NCBI GenBank assembly: GCA_034766995.1
Contig: CM068317.1
Location: 49,500,425-49,564,424 of the forward strand
DNA: 64,000 bases
DNA from: Acanthacorydalis orientalis
Taxonomy: Eukaryota; Arthropoda; Insecta; Megaloptera; Corydalidae
Direction of reading: 5' to 3'
Shown: positions 11,170 to 22,499 of the stretch, in pieces
Numbering within the stretch: position 1 is the stretch's first letter
How the letters are laid out: every line of letters starts with the position of its first letter
Notes under the pieces: model-generated
What the model was told of the DNA's origin: nothing
Database searches by the model: none
The model's input: only the letters and a program-made list of their open reading frames with translations
Program-made: the position numbers and the translations under genes

Positions 11170-12330
11170 ATAAATTTCAGTTCATAAGATTCTGTTTAAA
11201 TGCGATAACACTGGATATGAGGTGATATTAAATGTAATAGCTATTATTCCATCAGATAATAGTATAATGGATGAACCGTTCAATAGGTCGCCGTTTACGA
11301 AACTCAATTAACAGGAAAATCTATCTCTTTCACAACGCAAAACTGTTACCCGAACGAGACGGTTTTCATCAATCATTAATGTAAATAGAATTAGAAGAAT
11401 CGGTTTTGATTGAGTGTCGAGCACGATTTATAAGTCTAGATACTGTGAGACAATTCTCAACGTGAAAAAAAAACAATATTCTACATCTGAAATTCCCATT
11501 TCCGCACAAACCGTATATCATTTACCGATCAGATTTGTTTAATAATTCTATAAATTGAAGTGTTTGCTTGTTGTTCATGCACATTTCGAAATAAATCGGT
11601 TTAATGTTATTCAATTGAATAAAATATATGGACGTCTTTGTCCGATTGTGATAAATAAATCAAAACATTACAAATCTAAACGCGAACAGTGTAAGATCCA
11701 ATACAAGACTGTTTATCGCCTGAATCCGACGAGCCAGTAATGAAATGTGAGACGGCTGGCACCGCAATTTCGAACGCAGTCGTGTACGTCGCACTGTAAA
11801 CATTTTCAATTATTGTTCGACCGAACGGAATATTCGGTTATCCAACCGGAAGTTCTGCGATTACTTACTAAGTTACACATCAGAAACGACCATGTTTTGA
11901 TCGAAACCTCTTTGTCCGATATGATGGTCGGGCTGGGCGGCCGCGGCGCGGAAAAGCACAAGCCAGTCTGAACAGTGCGATGCTTCGACAGGAATTTGTA
12001 GTGTTCGAATTCGAAATTAGATTGTTAGTTTTATATTTCTCTCTTTAGTTATATAACTGTGTTTATTTATCTACAGAGGCTAAGCTTCTAAATAGAATTT
12101 ATATATCTTTTCCGATCTAAATCGATAATAAGTTTAACAGTCTAGTTCTTTATGTACCTTTATTAATATTGGATTTATATTCAGGTGATTGAATCTGGTA
12201 CACATTTAGGTTTTAACAAGGTATGTTTCAAACCTAGGCATTTAATCAGAGATATGTTTAGCTTTTACACGGAGTTATATATGGTTAATATTTAAAAAGA
12301 AAAGAACAGAAACATTTAAACCAAAAAAAA
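11170..12330. other. Non-coding stretch with island at 11730-12000
   Basis: The island is less AT-rich and includes a GGCGGCCGCGG block. I see no gene. Confidence 0.3.
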
Positions 12331-12339
12331 TATTCTTGT

Positions 12340-12855
12340 GCCAGCCCAGTATATTTTATATACTTAGAGACGTCAATATACTAATCAGTTTATGTCATGT
12401 CAGTCAATCTAATCAGATCTAAACTGGAAAATTATTTCAACGAATTATAATCTCTAAAATTGTCTTCTGAAGAACTGTTTTCTCAAAGAAGTTGCCTAAA
12501 ATCTAATTATATACGACATATATTCAAAAACATCAATATATTAATAGTTTTAGGTATTTTTAAATAGACTCTAGTCAGATCTTGTCAAGTTGAATCCAAA
12601 AGATTATTTATTGCCTGCTGAAAAACGGTCTTTGAAAGAGTTTTCCTCCAATATAATTATGTACGGTATACACTTGAAGGTCTCAATATATTTTTCACTT
12701 TAGATCAATTCAAATCGGATCTTGTCAAATCGATGAGTGAAAATGGTTTTAAAGTCTTTTAATTTCGAAAATTGGCTTCTAAAAACAGTCTTTTAAATAC
12801 TTTTCCTGTGATCTAATTATATTGTTATTTTTTTATTATTATATTCTTTATTAAG

Positions 12856-12916
<61 letters not shown>

Positions 12917-13665
12917 ATTTCGTATACATGTCACATTTAAATACTTTTACAGGATAATAACAAACTTTAAACGTGATAGATACAAAACTTAGCTTTTCTA
13001 CTACATTTTAGTTATAATTCACTTACAATCCTGTACAATATCTACATATTTATTTATTTATTCATTGCATTTTATTTTTAAACTATATTTTAATTTCTAG
13101 TCTTTTGAAGCAATGCTTTAAAAATTTTACTAAATTGTCCACAGGCACTGATTCCATAAATACACTGATGCTAGTGTGATTGATATTGGGAAGTAAGCAT
13201 TCTCTTAATAGTTCCAGCCCTTTACAATCTTTTTGTATATGATTATTGTTTATGTGCCCGTGACAAAGTTTGATCTAATTATATATGGTATATATATATA
13301 TATATATTTGGAAATGTCAATAGTTTAATCATTTCAGGTCCTTTTAAGTCAGGTTTAGTCAGATCATGTCAAATCGATGAATGAAAAGGATTTCAAAGAA
13401 TTATAGTTTCAGAAATTGTCTTCTAAAGAATGGTCTTTCAAACAGTTGATATGCAATCTATTTAAGAATGGTATATAGTCTTAAATCTCAATATATTAAT
13501 CAATTAAGTTCTAGATCTTATCTTAACAATTCGATTTAGAAAACTTATTTCACTGAAGTATATTTTCGGAAATTCTCTTCTAAACAATTAACGTTTGACA
13601 TACATCTATAATCGATTCATGTACGGCATATTTGAAAATCTCAATCAATCAATATTCTGTATTAA
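12340..13665. repeat. Tandem array, about 150-170 bp unit, six diverged copies
   Basis: Recurring landmarks are TCAATATATTAATCA, TCAGATCTTGTCAAATCGA, AAATTGTCTTCTAAAGAA and ATCTAATTATATACG. The landmark TCAATA recurs near 12373, 12533, 12683, 13317, 13488 and 13641. Spacing is 150-171 bases once the LINE insertion at 12823-13270 and its target duplication are removed. The copies are well diverged, so the array is old. There is no consistent reading frame across copies, so a satellite-like origin is likelier than coding repeats. Confidence 0.8.
12823..13270 (-). mobile_element. 5'-truncated LINE insertion with 14-bp target duplication
   Basis: TGATCTAATTATAT occurs on both sides (12809-12822 and 13271-13284), an exact 14-bp direct repeat. 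The inserted 448 bp interrupts a copy of the tandem array, and neighbouring copies show the empty-site sequence. On the minus strand the insert is open from its truncated 5' edge for about 62 codons: HGHINNNHIQKDCKGLELL, then LPNINHTSISVF, then DNLVKFLKHC, stop near 13083. The H...H...C spacing and hydrophobic tail resemble the C-terminus of I/Jockey-like LINE ORF2 proteins. A 3' region with a (TA)n tract, AATAAA and a TAATAATAAAAAAA-type tail follows. Confidence 0.8.
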
Positions 13666-13789
13666 AGTGCCATAAATGAGAATGAATAGAAATGACAAAA
13701 ACTATGAAGAACAATCGTTCAAAATCAAAACATTACTCGGAACACAAACACTTGTATTGCGCTAGAATCTCATTTCATACGAAACCAAT

Positions 13790-14110
13790 GTATGCATGAA
13801 TAGAGAGTGTTTTTATCTGTAATTCTTTCGAAACGACACGAAATCCAAAACAATAAACATGTTCACGTCCCGCTCCGTCAGACAATCCGTCCGATGACAC
13901 TTGACAAACATAAATAATGTATGATGCGGTATTCATGATATCTGTGTCAATTATGTGTGACGCGCGCGGCTGCGACGCAGATATCTGCCGTTCGGTCGCG
14001 CGTCCGGCGTTCGCACGAGTCTGTTTTGTTTTCCGGCCGAAGCTTTCGGAAAGCACACGCGCGCGACGCTGACGTTGCTACAGTTCTGTCGGTTACTGCA
14101 CGGATTGTTA
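13790..14110. other. GC-richer island
   Basis: Bases 13960-14060 are strongly GC-rich with CpG. Frames here do not resemble known proteins. It could be a promoter-proximal or regulatory block, but I found no clear core promoter. Confidence 0.3.
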
Positions 14111-14367
14111 TTCGGTGAAGATACTGAATGAATCAGTTGTTCGGAACAGTCACTGTTATCATTGGAACTTATCGGATTGCTGTGCGATGGATATCTGATA
14201 TTTATAAACCAGTATGAAAGATAAAAAAGAAGTGTGCAATTATCAGATGGATTTAGTAATGGAACTTGGAATAGTTCCATGTGCTATTTCCAATAATAAC
14301 ATTTTTCTTACCAAACAATTGTTAATTTTTAGAAAATATATTTTATTTCAACCATTGTACCAAAATA

Positions 14368-14866
14368 TCAACAGCAGCAGCGGCGTCTGTCAATACACAT
14401 CTGGATAAAGGCCTCTTCCATGACTTTACATTTTATTTCCCTTAAAATTTTTAATTTTCTTATCCCACCTCTCCATAGGTCTCTTTCTTGGTCTTTTTAT
14501 ATTCTGTGGTTCTCAGTTAATAATTTCTGTTGCCTATCGGCTGTTTTCTTTTCTTGCAATATACCCCGTTGATTTCTCTTTCAGACTTTTTACTCTTCTT
14601 AATACATCTGTGACACCTGTCTATTTTCCTATCCATTCTATTCTTTTCTTATTTCTTCTTGTTATTCCTAGCATGCATATTTCAATACTTCTTTGTTTAT
14701 TTGGAGTCTGAATGATTTTAGCGTTAAGCACTCACATTTCGTTGCCATAGATAAACAATGGCAGTATACATACAGATATTTAGTATTCATTTGATCGAAT
14801 AATTACTTTCCTCATTACATGAATGTAATCTATTGTATTAAATCCGGTTCGAACTCCTGCTTGTTC
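14368..14866 (-). pseudogene. RTE-clade non-LTR retrotransposon fragment (reverse transcriptase)
   Basis: The minus strand reads EQAGVRTGFNTIDYIHVMRK then VIIRSNEY, the reverse-transcriptase segment that precedes the catalytic block in RTE/BovB-like elements. It then jumps to LPLFIYGNEM.VLNAKIIQT, SIEICMLGITRRNKKRIEWI and VMEEAFIQMCIDRR, the conserved C-terminal region. The catalytic FxDD portion is missing, so there is an internal deletion as well as stops. The element ends with a stop at 14368, then GC-poor 3' sequence. No target duplication was identified. Confidence 0.8.
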
Positions 14867-14900
14867 CCTTGGTTAAAAGAAATCTAACTGCGTTTGTAAT

Positions 14901-14929
14901 ATTTATATATATATATATATATATATATA
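14901..14929. repeat. (TA)n microsatellite
   Basis: A pure TA run beside the 5' edge of the RTE fragment. Confidence 0.9.
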
Positions 14930-15600
14930 CTCGTGTATTACTTTCAGATTTTAATGTTTTTTACTTAAAAATCTTAAAACGACCCGAAAATATTACAATT
15001 TAAAACGTAGTTGTGATTGTTTCAATTTAAATGCACAGAACTAATTCTCATGTCTAATAAGCGCCCGTGGCTCTCAATCTAGTCTCTGTCGTCCGAAATG
15101 TTGAAAAATAAAACAAATCAAGCAACTAAAGTAGGACGTAGATAACGACGAGACCTGATAAATAGGACGTGCAGCATCGACCGCATGTTTGCAGGCTCCG
15201 TGCCAGCTCTAACTGCAGTGTGGCAGTAAATATCTGTCCGAGTGGCTTTTCGCCAAGCAATAAAAATTTATCATACTTCCAGATGGAATAACAGGCGAAC
15301 AGATCTCTGAAGTACGAGCAGTCTACGAAAACTGGATGTATGTGCTCGGCCCGACGCGATAGACTCATTTGTTAAACGTTTTTCACATCGTCTGATTTAT
15401 TCAGTAGCATATTAGAACGTTACGGTTGTTCTTGGACACTGAGAATGATGTTTCTCGTTGTGTACGGACGGACAAGAACGCTGATATCATTTATAACGTC
15501 GATAAGAACGGTTTTTTCGAATTGTATTTTAAAATTTAAATAGATAGATACTCAGAGTTTAGGACTTAGTTCAAGCCAACAATACCCGAATACGAATACA
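14930..15600. other. Non-coding stretch
   Basis: A moderately GC-balanced patch near 15060-15370 has no recognised gene. Confidence 0.35.
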
Positions 15601-15607
15601 AAAAATA

Positions 15608-15885
15608 GATGTAAGAATCAATTCAATGCCTTTAAATTCAATGAATCACAAGTCTGTTATAAATTATAATCTCTTCGAATTGTCTCAGAATTGTACTGAA
15701 ACATCGTTCTTTTTGATGTCTATCCCAGAGAAGAAAACAAACGCGGTAGATGATTCGATTTATATCTAATAAAATGATTTTAGAGACAGCAATATTTTTA
15801 TAACACTCGACGCTTTGATGTACGGGTGAAAACATTGGTGATACCGGAATTTATATAAAAGATTATATCGAATATCAAACTGTCG
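15608..15885 (-). repeat. Family-1 mariner end plus dispersed repeat, copy 2
   Basis: AGATGTAAGAATCAATTC then AATGCCTTTAAATTC at 15608 matches the mariner ends at 25299 and 45687, including the subterminal TTGAATCAATCA-like stretch. Bases 15660-15885 are the inverted counterpart of 3905-4110, with roughly four fifths identity by eye. Confidence 0.65.
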
Positions 15886-15954
15886 ATCAATATCGATCTG
15901 TCAGCTAAATTCGAAATCTAGATGTTTTCTTTCACTAGAATGTTTTCTTTCTAG

Positions 15955-16561
15955 ATTTTTTTTGACCCACTCGTAGATATTCATGGTGAATATTTCCTTT
16001 TGAAGTCCACCAAACACAGAAAAGAAATTTTCGCTGCGTTAACTTTCCTTCAGGACTTTGTGGGACAGGATCACCTAATGAAAGCTAGTGTAGTCGCAAT
16101 AAATAATCCATTTTTCATCACTGGTCAAAAATTCGATCGAAAAAGTTTACTGATTTTACTCGTGAAATAAGAGATGTACAGATTGTAAGACGCTGCGATT
16201 TGTTATCGGGAGTTAATTCGTGCGGTACCCATTTACTTAATTTCCATCCCTTTCCTATTCTGTGCAAATGATTCCGTATTGTTCCATCACTTACTGTGAA
16301 CAATCCTGGAAGCTGTTGACACGTTAAACTGGAATTTGTTTCAATTATTGATATTTAAATCTGATGGTCTAGCAGGCCTGGTCTCGTCATTAATAGATTC
16401 ATTCCCGGCAGAAAATTTTTTAAACCATCTCCGGGCCGTTCTTGATGTAACTCTATTTTCTTCGAACGCAGTACAGATTTTTTTACAGTTTCTGTAGCGT
16501 TAGTCACAAGTTTAAATTCATGATGCAAACAAGCATCTACGACACTATTTTTCAGGGACAT
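15955..16561 (-). pseudogene. Mariner (cecropia-type) transposase, N-terminal half and start of the catalytic domain
   Basis: This is the longest mariner remnant in the window. From a Met at 16561 the minus strand reads MSLKNSVVDACLHHEF. After a frameshift comes ICTAFEENRVTSRTARRWF, then KKFSAGNESINDETRP.RPSD (first helix-turn-helix and GRPS linker). Next come TIRNHLHRIGKGWKLSKWVP and HELTPDN.S.RL...TSLISR, then FFDRI where DRI.T.DEKW is expected, and last the WW...G-like block FSVFGGLQKEIFTM. Several frameshifts inactivate it, and the second and third catalytic aspartates are missing. It is about 600 of the roughly 1050 coding bases. Confidence 0.85.
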
Positions 16562-16729
16562 TTTTAATGGTTAGAATTATTTTTTAAATTAAAGTGAACG
16601 GTTTGAGATTCATTCAAAACACATGCTAATATTACTGATGAACAATTCTTGGAATTTTGTACGATAACAAGTGTAAACAATTCATGGAATTATTGTACTT
16701 TATAACAGCGACAGAACATTATTGGTTAC

Positions 16730-16865
<136 letters not shown>

Positions 16866-17286
16866 TCTAGGATCCTATATTAATATGAAATGACACACTA
16901 CTATTTCAGTAGAACATAAATGTTTTCCGCGATGCAACAACATCAAAGCCGTGTACAACAACATCATAAATTGAAACACACACACACGCACACATCCATC
17001 CATCCGCACGTTGTCGTGTCAAGTATGCATTTAATAGACACATCCGGGCGACACACAATTGAATACACAAGATTGGATTTTGATATATGAATTCGTACGA
17101 CGTTGATGACGATGCAGACGACGAAGGGAGCAAGCGAAAGACAGCCATTGTTGTTCCAGAACTGAAACACTATGGCGTTAACGTGAGCGGTAAAATTAAC
17201 GTTGTACATTTTAAGCTCCATATTATGTAAAACGAACGACAGTTCGATCGTGCACGGTGTCATGTTATGTGTGTGTATCGATCCAT

Positions 17287-17288
<2 letters not shown>

Positions 17289-17327
<39 letters not shown>

Positions 17328-17342
17328 CGAAGAGAGAGAGAG
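17289..17342. repeat. (TA)n then (GA)n microsatellite
   Basis: A TA tract followed after four bases by a GA run. Confidence 0.9.
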
Positions 17343-17780
17343 AACCTGACCGAGAGATATGGGGAGAGACGAATACCTGACACGAATCGGAACGGGTTGA
17401 TTACATCGTAATGTGATGTAGTTGAAAGTTTTTAAATGTCGAAAGACCGTAAATGTCGCTCATAAGTTTTTATGGAGTTTATAGTATTATAACTTTATAA
17501 GAGTTCAGACATAATATTGCTTTTACGTGATTGCCGTACGATTTATGACAATGTCTCTAGTTTTGAATAATGTTCATTGTAGCAGCAAATCCGTACAAAA
17601 ATACATCACACCGACGCTCGTGCAGCAACAACGTAATCGTTAAATTTGTTTGTGATTCAATTCTGGCATGAAGCGATTTAATGTCCCGTTAGATAACTGG
17701 TCTAATCTTGTTGTTGAAAGTAATTAGAATCAATGAAATACTAGAGCTTGTAGTTCAATGCTATAATTGTTTTTCTGGAA

Positions 17781-17985
17781 TTGTAATTTCATTCGGTATG
17801 GAAATCAATGTTCTTTTCACTAAAATTGGAATAAATTTCAATTCTCAAAACATCCCACAATATTTTGTATAACTTTGTTCCATCTGTTGGACGACTGACG
17901 AATCCCTTGTCAAAACAAGATGGTAGCTTTGATTCGATGAAGTAGTAATGCATTTTCGGATCTCTTCTTGGATGATGTTTAGAAA
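17781..17985 (-). pseudogene. Family-1 mariner, C-terminal remnant
   Basis: An end-like sequence, TGTAATTTCATTCGGTATGG, is followed on the minus strand by EEIRKCI, YFIESKLPS (shifted) and KLYKILWDV-like residues. These parallel the copy at 45970-46158 (EEVRKC, YFIDSK). It is shifted in frame and truncated to the last 40 or so residues. Confidence 0.65.
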
Positions 17986-18239
17986 GACATGAATCAATAG
18001 TTACAATTAGTAACTTCTGAGAACTTTTATGTTTTTTTGGAAGATTCGTAAGATCTAAAAATGAATTCTGTACAGATCTGACCGGAAGTAGTTTGAACAG
18101 ATTAACGATTGAAATTGTTGTGTTTTGAAAGAATAAATATTTGGAATGGATTGTTATTTTTTTAAATCACTCGATGAAAATTTTCCAGAACATTTTTTTT
18201 AGATTCCTGAAATAAGTATAGAATTTTATGAAGAAACAG

Positions 18240-18680
18240 AGATGATAATAATTCGAATCTGGACAGAGGACACGTTCGATTGTACAATCGAAACGGAATG
18301 CAACGACCGTACGCCACAATTACCGTTAATGTTATCGTCGTATGTTGAACGTATGCGCCGTGCGGTACTCGAACACGGAACACATGCTCGCTGCTCGTTT
18401 CTGTCAGTCAATGTTAAGTCTGTAACGTCAGCCCGACGACGCTGTCAGAGAGTCTGACGCACGCACGTATCCAGTTCGAGATTACATCCGTGTATCAATA
18501 TTCATGAAACGGTTCTGCGGAGCTTCATTTCTGATTGGAAGCCTCAGGTGGCTCACGCCACCTGAGGCTTGCGAGCGTCAGCCGAATGACTAGTAAGATT
18601 TTATTGCGTCGCAGCACCGAAAGCTCTGAACGCGACCGATGTAACATTTAAGTGTCAAGCAAGTCGATTCGTTCCTACAT
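18240..18680. promoter_or_regulatory. GC-richer non-coding island with palindromes
   Basis: A balanced-composition block in AT-rich flanks. It contains an 18-bp perfect palindrome at 18275-18292 (TTCGATTGT/ACAATCGAA) and the hairpin at 18539-18570. Frames are short and unlike known proteins. A regulatory role is an inference. Confidence 0.3.
18539..18570. repeat. Perfect 14-bp stem hairpin with 4-base loop
   Basis: AAGCCTCAGGTGGC, loop TCAC, then GCCACCTGAGGCTT. It is GC-rich and perfectly paired. The loop is too small for a microRNA precursor, and no T-run follows. Confidence 0.85.
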
Positions 18681-19251
18681 AAAGTTTAATGGCGTTCTGT
18701 TCCCTACATCTGATCCAAATCGTAATTTATTTTCAAAAATCGTTCTGTCTATACTAGCGATTCAACCGTTTATAAATTTTAAGTCGCATGACCGAAAACT
18801 GATATTAAATAGTTAACGATTCATCGTTCACTTCATGGAAATACGAATGGAACAATCTGTTGAAATGTTAGAACCATTAAGAGAACTATAATATTCATCC
18901 AGTAAGGGTTTTATTAACGCTGAGTTCTTTGCATCACTTCTACGATACAATGCTTAATCGTTTTTATTGTCGAACTTAAACTGTTAAGAGTTTAACTTAT
19001 TAAACAGAATTAAAGTCTGAAAATGACGTCGAACATTTCTTAAATTATATGAAATAACATTTATAATATTTACAATAGAATGGATGTTAAGAAGATAGAA
19101 AAAGAGAGTACGAAACTGTACAGTAGTTCATGTCACAGACATTTGATTAAAAAGCGAGCCGAGTTGAATAAATATTTGAACATAGTTTCAAGCACACATT
19201 TTCATTTGTAGAAGTAGTCAATTGAAATCAGGTTTTTGCCAGTTACGCGGG

Positions 19252-19787
19252 TAGGGTGACAACTGCCCGTGTTTGACAAAAAACATATTTTTTTTCAACA
19301 AATTCTCTTATATTTTTCAAGGTAAACTCCTTTCAGTTCGATGCACTTAGTCTAACGCTTTTCTATTTTTTATCCCTTTCGAATCGTACGGTGTGCCAAA
19401 CTCCTCAAAATAGACATTTACAGCAATTATGACTATCGGATTTTATGCAAATCGCTTACCTCAAGATGGTGGATGTGGAAGCAATTCTTAGTGCGATTCG
19501 TGCAATTTTACCAACACAGGTATTGATTTGTGGGCCGGTCGATTATCATGACGGAAGAACATTTTTTTCTTTGAAAAATGTGAACGTGTGAAGTGATTCA
19601 AGGATTCAAACTTTAAAAGCTCTAAAAATGTCGATTTTTATAGAAACGGAATAAAAGATCTAATTTCTCGGTGGAAAAATACCATTGAAGCTGATGGAGC
19701 TTACTTTGATTAAATATATTTTGTTTTGTTGAAAATATTGCGTTTTAATTCTTACCTACAAATTCCGTAATTTCATGTTACACCCTA
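19252..19787. mobile_element. Head-to-head composite of two mariner 3' halves
   Basis: Both outer ends read inward as TAGGGTG (19254, and the inverse CACCCTA near 19781). On the minus strand, 19240-19570 reads HDNRPAHKSIPVLVKLHE, ELLPHPPS and a degraded C-terminus (catalytic Asp in HDN.PAH, PHPPYSPD block). On the plus strand, 19636-19713 reads FYRNGIKDLISRWKNTIEAD then GAYFD and stop, a C-terminus of the cecropia type. The two C-termini belong to different mariner lineages and point outwards. Neither half is functional. Confidence 0.65.
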
Positions 19788-19899
19788 GTAGTTCGATATC
19801 ACTGGTTCCGTCTCTTATCAAACACGGATAATTAACATTCTACCCTAGTATTTTATCGAGAAAAAAATGTTTGACGAGGTCGGGTGAGCGCCCTGACCC

Positions 19900-20520
19900 T
19901 CGAGATAAATTCCAATGCGTATACAATTTCAATTATCTAGTTGGAAACGATCGACAGATGGTCCGAAGCACGTGCAAACGACACTCAAACAACTAAATCG
20001 AGTACAAATCAAATACACTCTCGTCCTGAAATCAGATCGTCCTCGAACCGTGTAAACTAGCGCGTTATCTCCGCTAACAAAGTTCGCTCTGAGTACTTTC
20101 TTTTGGCGCGACTCGATATCTAGAACAGTGTGTCAGCGTCGAGGACCGTGCGGAACGGTTTGTTTCTTTAAATTTATAACGGTGCGATAAGATCGTCGCT
20201 GCGAAACGCAAGCGGCCGGTGGCGGCGCGAGAGGAACCGAACGGGTGCCGCGGCGTCCGGGGGCGACGTCGCACCGTAATCGGTCGCAGCGTCAAAGGAC
20301 CACCCTCGCTCCGGTCGCCGTCGGCGCGTGTAAATTTAGGTTGTCATGTAAGGATTCCCGAACGTATTCGACAGTCTCGAACACGTTCCCTTTCATGTAG
20401 GAACGTTCGCGTCGGCGTGTGTCGGCGAACATTGTTTTGGTTTATGTGTGAACGATTCGTGTTTATTAACCCTCGGAGGGACGGCAGGTGTCGGCTGGAG
20501 ATTCGAGATTATTTTTTCTG
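19900..20520. other. GC-rich island
   Basis: Bases 20190-20340 are among the most GC- and CpG-rich of the window. Arg-rich frames run on both strands, as expected from composition, with no recognised protein. This could be a CpG-type promoter or regulatory block. Confidence 0.3.
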
Positions 20521-20533
20521 ATAAATTTATACA

Positions 20534-20534
<1 letters not shown>

Positions 20535-20597
<63 letters not shown>
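20535..20597. repeat. (TA)n microsatellite
   Basis: It directly abuts the terminal repeat of the following mariner. Confidence 0.95.
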
Positions 20598-20601
<4 letters not shown>

Positions 20602-21190
20602 CATTCCATAAGTAATGTAATATTTTCATATAGGTGAAAATAGATGATGATGATGATACAATACTTTGAAATTATTGCCATAACGTATCGGATGCATGCG
20701 CTGCTCAATTGCATGTAATGTTTGCTTAACCTTATCGTGGAAGATTAATAGTGATCATGGAAATTTACAAGAAAAAATATTATTTATCATTGAAGTGTCA
20801 TGAGAGAATATAAGGCATATTTTATTTGGGAGTGTCAGGCCAACAACGCTACAACTACAGTGAAAAAAAATATGTGAAATTTACAGTTCAGATGTTATCA
20901 GTCTTAGTCAAGGATAAAGACTGTTTCAACGATTTCGGTCCAGGAACTGCATCCTTGAAGATGAGGAAAGAACAGGACGTTCTCGAGAGTTTGATCATGC
21001 GATCCTGCGAACACTAGTAGAACAAAATCCTAGTTCAACGGTAGAAGAATTAGTCGAGAAACTCGATTTCGGTCAAGAAACTACAGCCTCGAAGATAATG
21101 AACGATCAGGATGTCCTGAAGAGATGATGAGATAATGCGAACAATTGTGGAACAAAACCTGAGTTCAGCGATACAAGAATGAGACAAAAA
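20598..21190 (+). pseudogene. Mariner remnant with duplicated DNA-binding segment
   Basis: The terminal repeat GGGTCATTCCATAAGTAATG follows TA exactly. The plus strand then shows CQANNATTTVKKN (first helix-turn-helix). From 20924 it reads FQRFRSRNCILEDEERTGRS, HAILRTLVEQNPSSTVEELV. A second copy of that segment, offset by 134 bases, starts at 21064 (RFRSRNYSLEDNERSGCPEE). Frames shift between the copies and stops are present. No catalytic domain follows and the right end was not found. Confidence 0.8.
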
Positions 21191-21899
21191 AAACTAATCA
21201 ACGCATCGGACTATTCATTGATTCTTGACTGAATAATTGGTGGGGTTTCTACGCTGGGTCAGTACGTTCCGCACAAGTTATCGGACGTTAATTGAAAACA
21301 ACGTGAAGACTTTGATTGAGTTTTTATTCTTGTAGTTAAATGTTATTAAGACCGTGTTAAAAATTGTATTTTTAAAGATATTTTTCGCAAAAATTTACAC
21401 AGTAACAAGTTTAGAATTTGGTTTTATTCCATTCAGCAAGTCTTAATTAATAATATTGTTTATTTTCATATCATCTTTAAGGCTTGTTTAGAACCGTACA
21501 GCCACGTTCAACAGCAGTTTGGATACATAATACGTATGGATGTTTGAAAAGATCAAGTAAGTCACCAATTCATATATAAAATATTCTAATATTGGTAGAT
21601 ACTACACTACTATGGATTATTAATATGAAAGTTTAGGAAAATTGGCGATGAAATCCAATATTTTCTCGGGATCCGCACAGAATAGCTTTGTGAGCCGCGG
21701 TTCGCCCACCCTTGGTGTAGACTTCCTGTTCTGTTTATTAAAAAGGTCTGTGTGTGTGTTATGAACCGACCTGTTCGGAAAATGTAAACGATGCGTTCTA
21801 TTATCGTTTCAATAGAATACAAGTCGGGCCACTTCAACCCCGCCGACCAGTAACGAAGTGAAAAAGAAAGTAGAGACAGCGCCGAGTAACAAATTCGGT

Positions 21900-22290
21900 G
21901 AGTAAACACCGTCGACGACGAACGAAACGGCGTTTCTTTTTTCTTCACGAATCCTTTTTCATTCCATTATATTATTTACATTCCGAGCGACTTCGTCCCG
22001 TTTATTCTTCAAACGCAACCGTTCATAAATATTTTAAATTTAACAAAACGTATCGGGTCGATCCGCGTCCATGACGGCGGGCGGGCGGGGTCGCGTCGTC
22101 TTCGACTCGCCTCCCGTGTTCCTTTTCACGTCGACGAAATACATCCGTAAAGTATCGCAAATAAACTTATAGGAGTAACGATAATAAAACAAACAGTCGT
22201 TATGTCTGCGCGGCGAATTGAGATATATCGTTCCGTTCTGTTCACTGTATCGGCCACGTCACGAAATAATTTATTAAGTTCACTCAACAC
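21900..22290. other. GC-richer island
   Basis: It includes a GCGGGCGGGCGGGG block near 22077. No gene was recognised. Confidence 0.3.
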
Positions 22291-22499
22291 ATGTCGGTTC
22301 TTTATTCTCTTATATATATATGTATATATACATTTCGTTATTTCCAAGATGTACGACGCCGCCGAACAGTGACAACAGTGAGATTTGTCGGCGAGCGTTC
22401 ATTATTAGGTGGAATAATAAATTGATGTTCATTATTTATAGTCTGTACATTTTAAGTACATTTATCTTCTTATTTCTTTCTTTTCAACGTACACGCATA

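Noticed and set aside
18539..18570. MicroRNA precursor
   Set aside because: The 14-bp stem and 4-base loop are too short, and I recognise no conserved microRNA sequence anywhere in the window.
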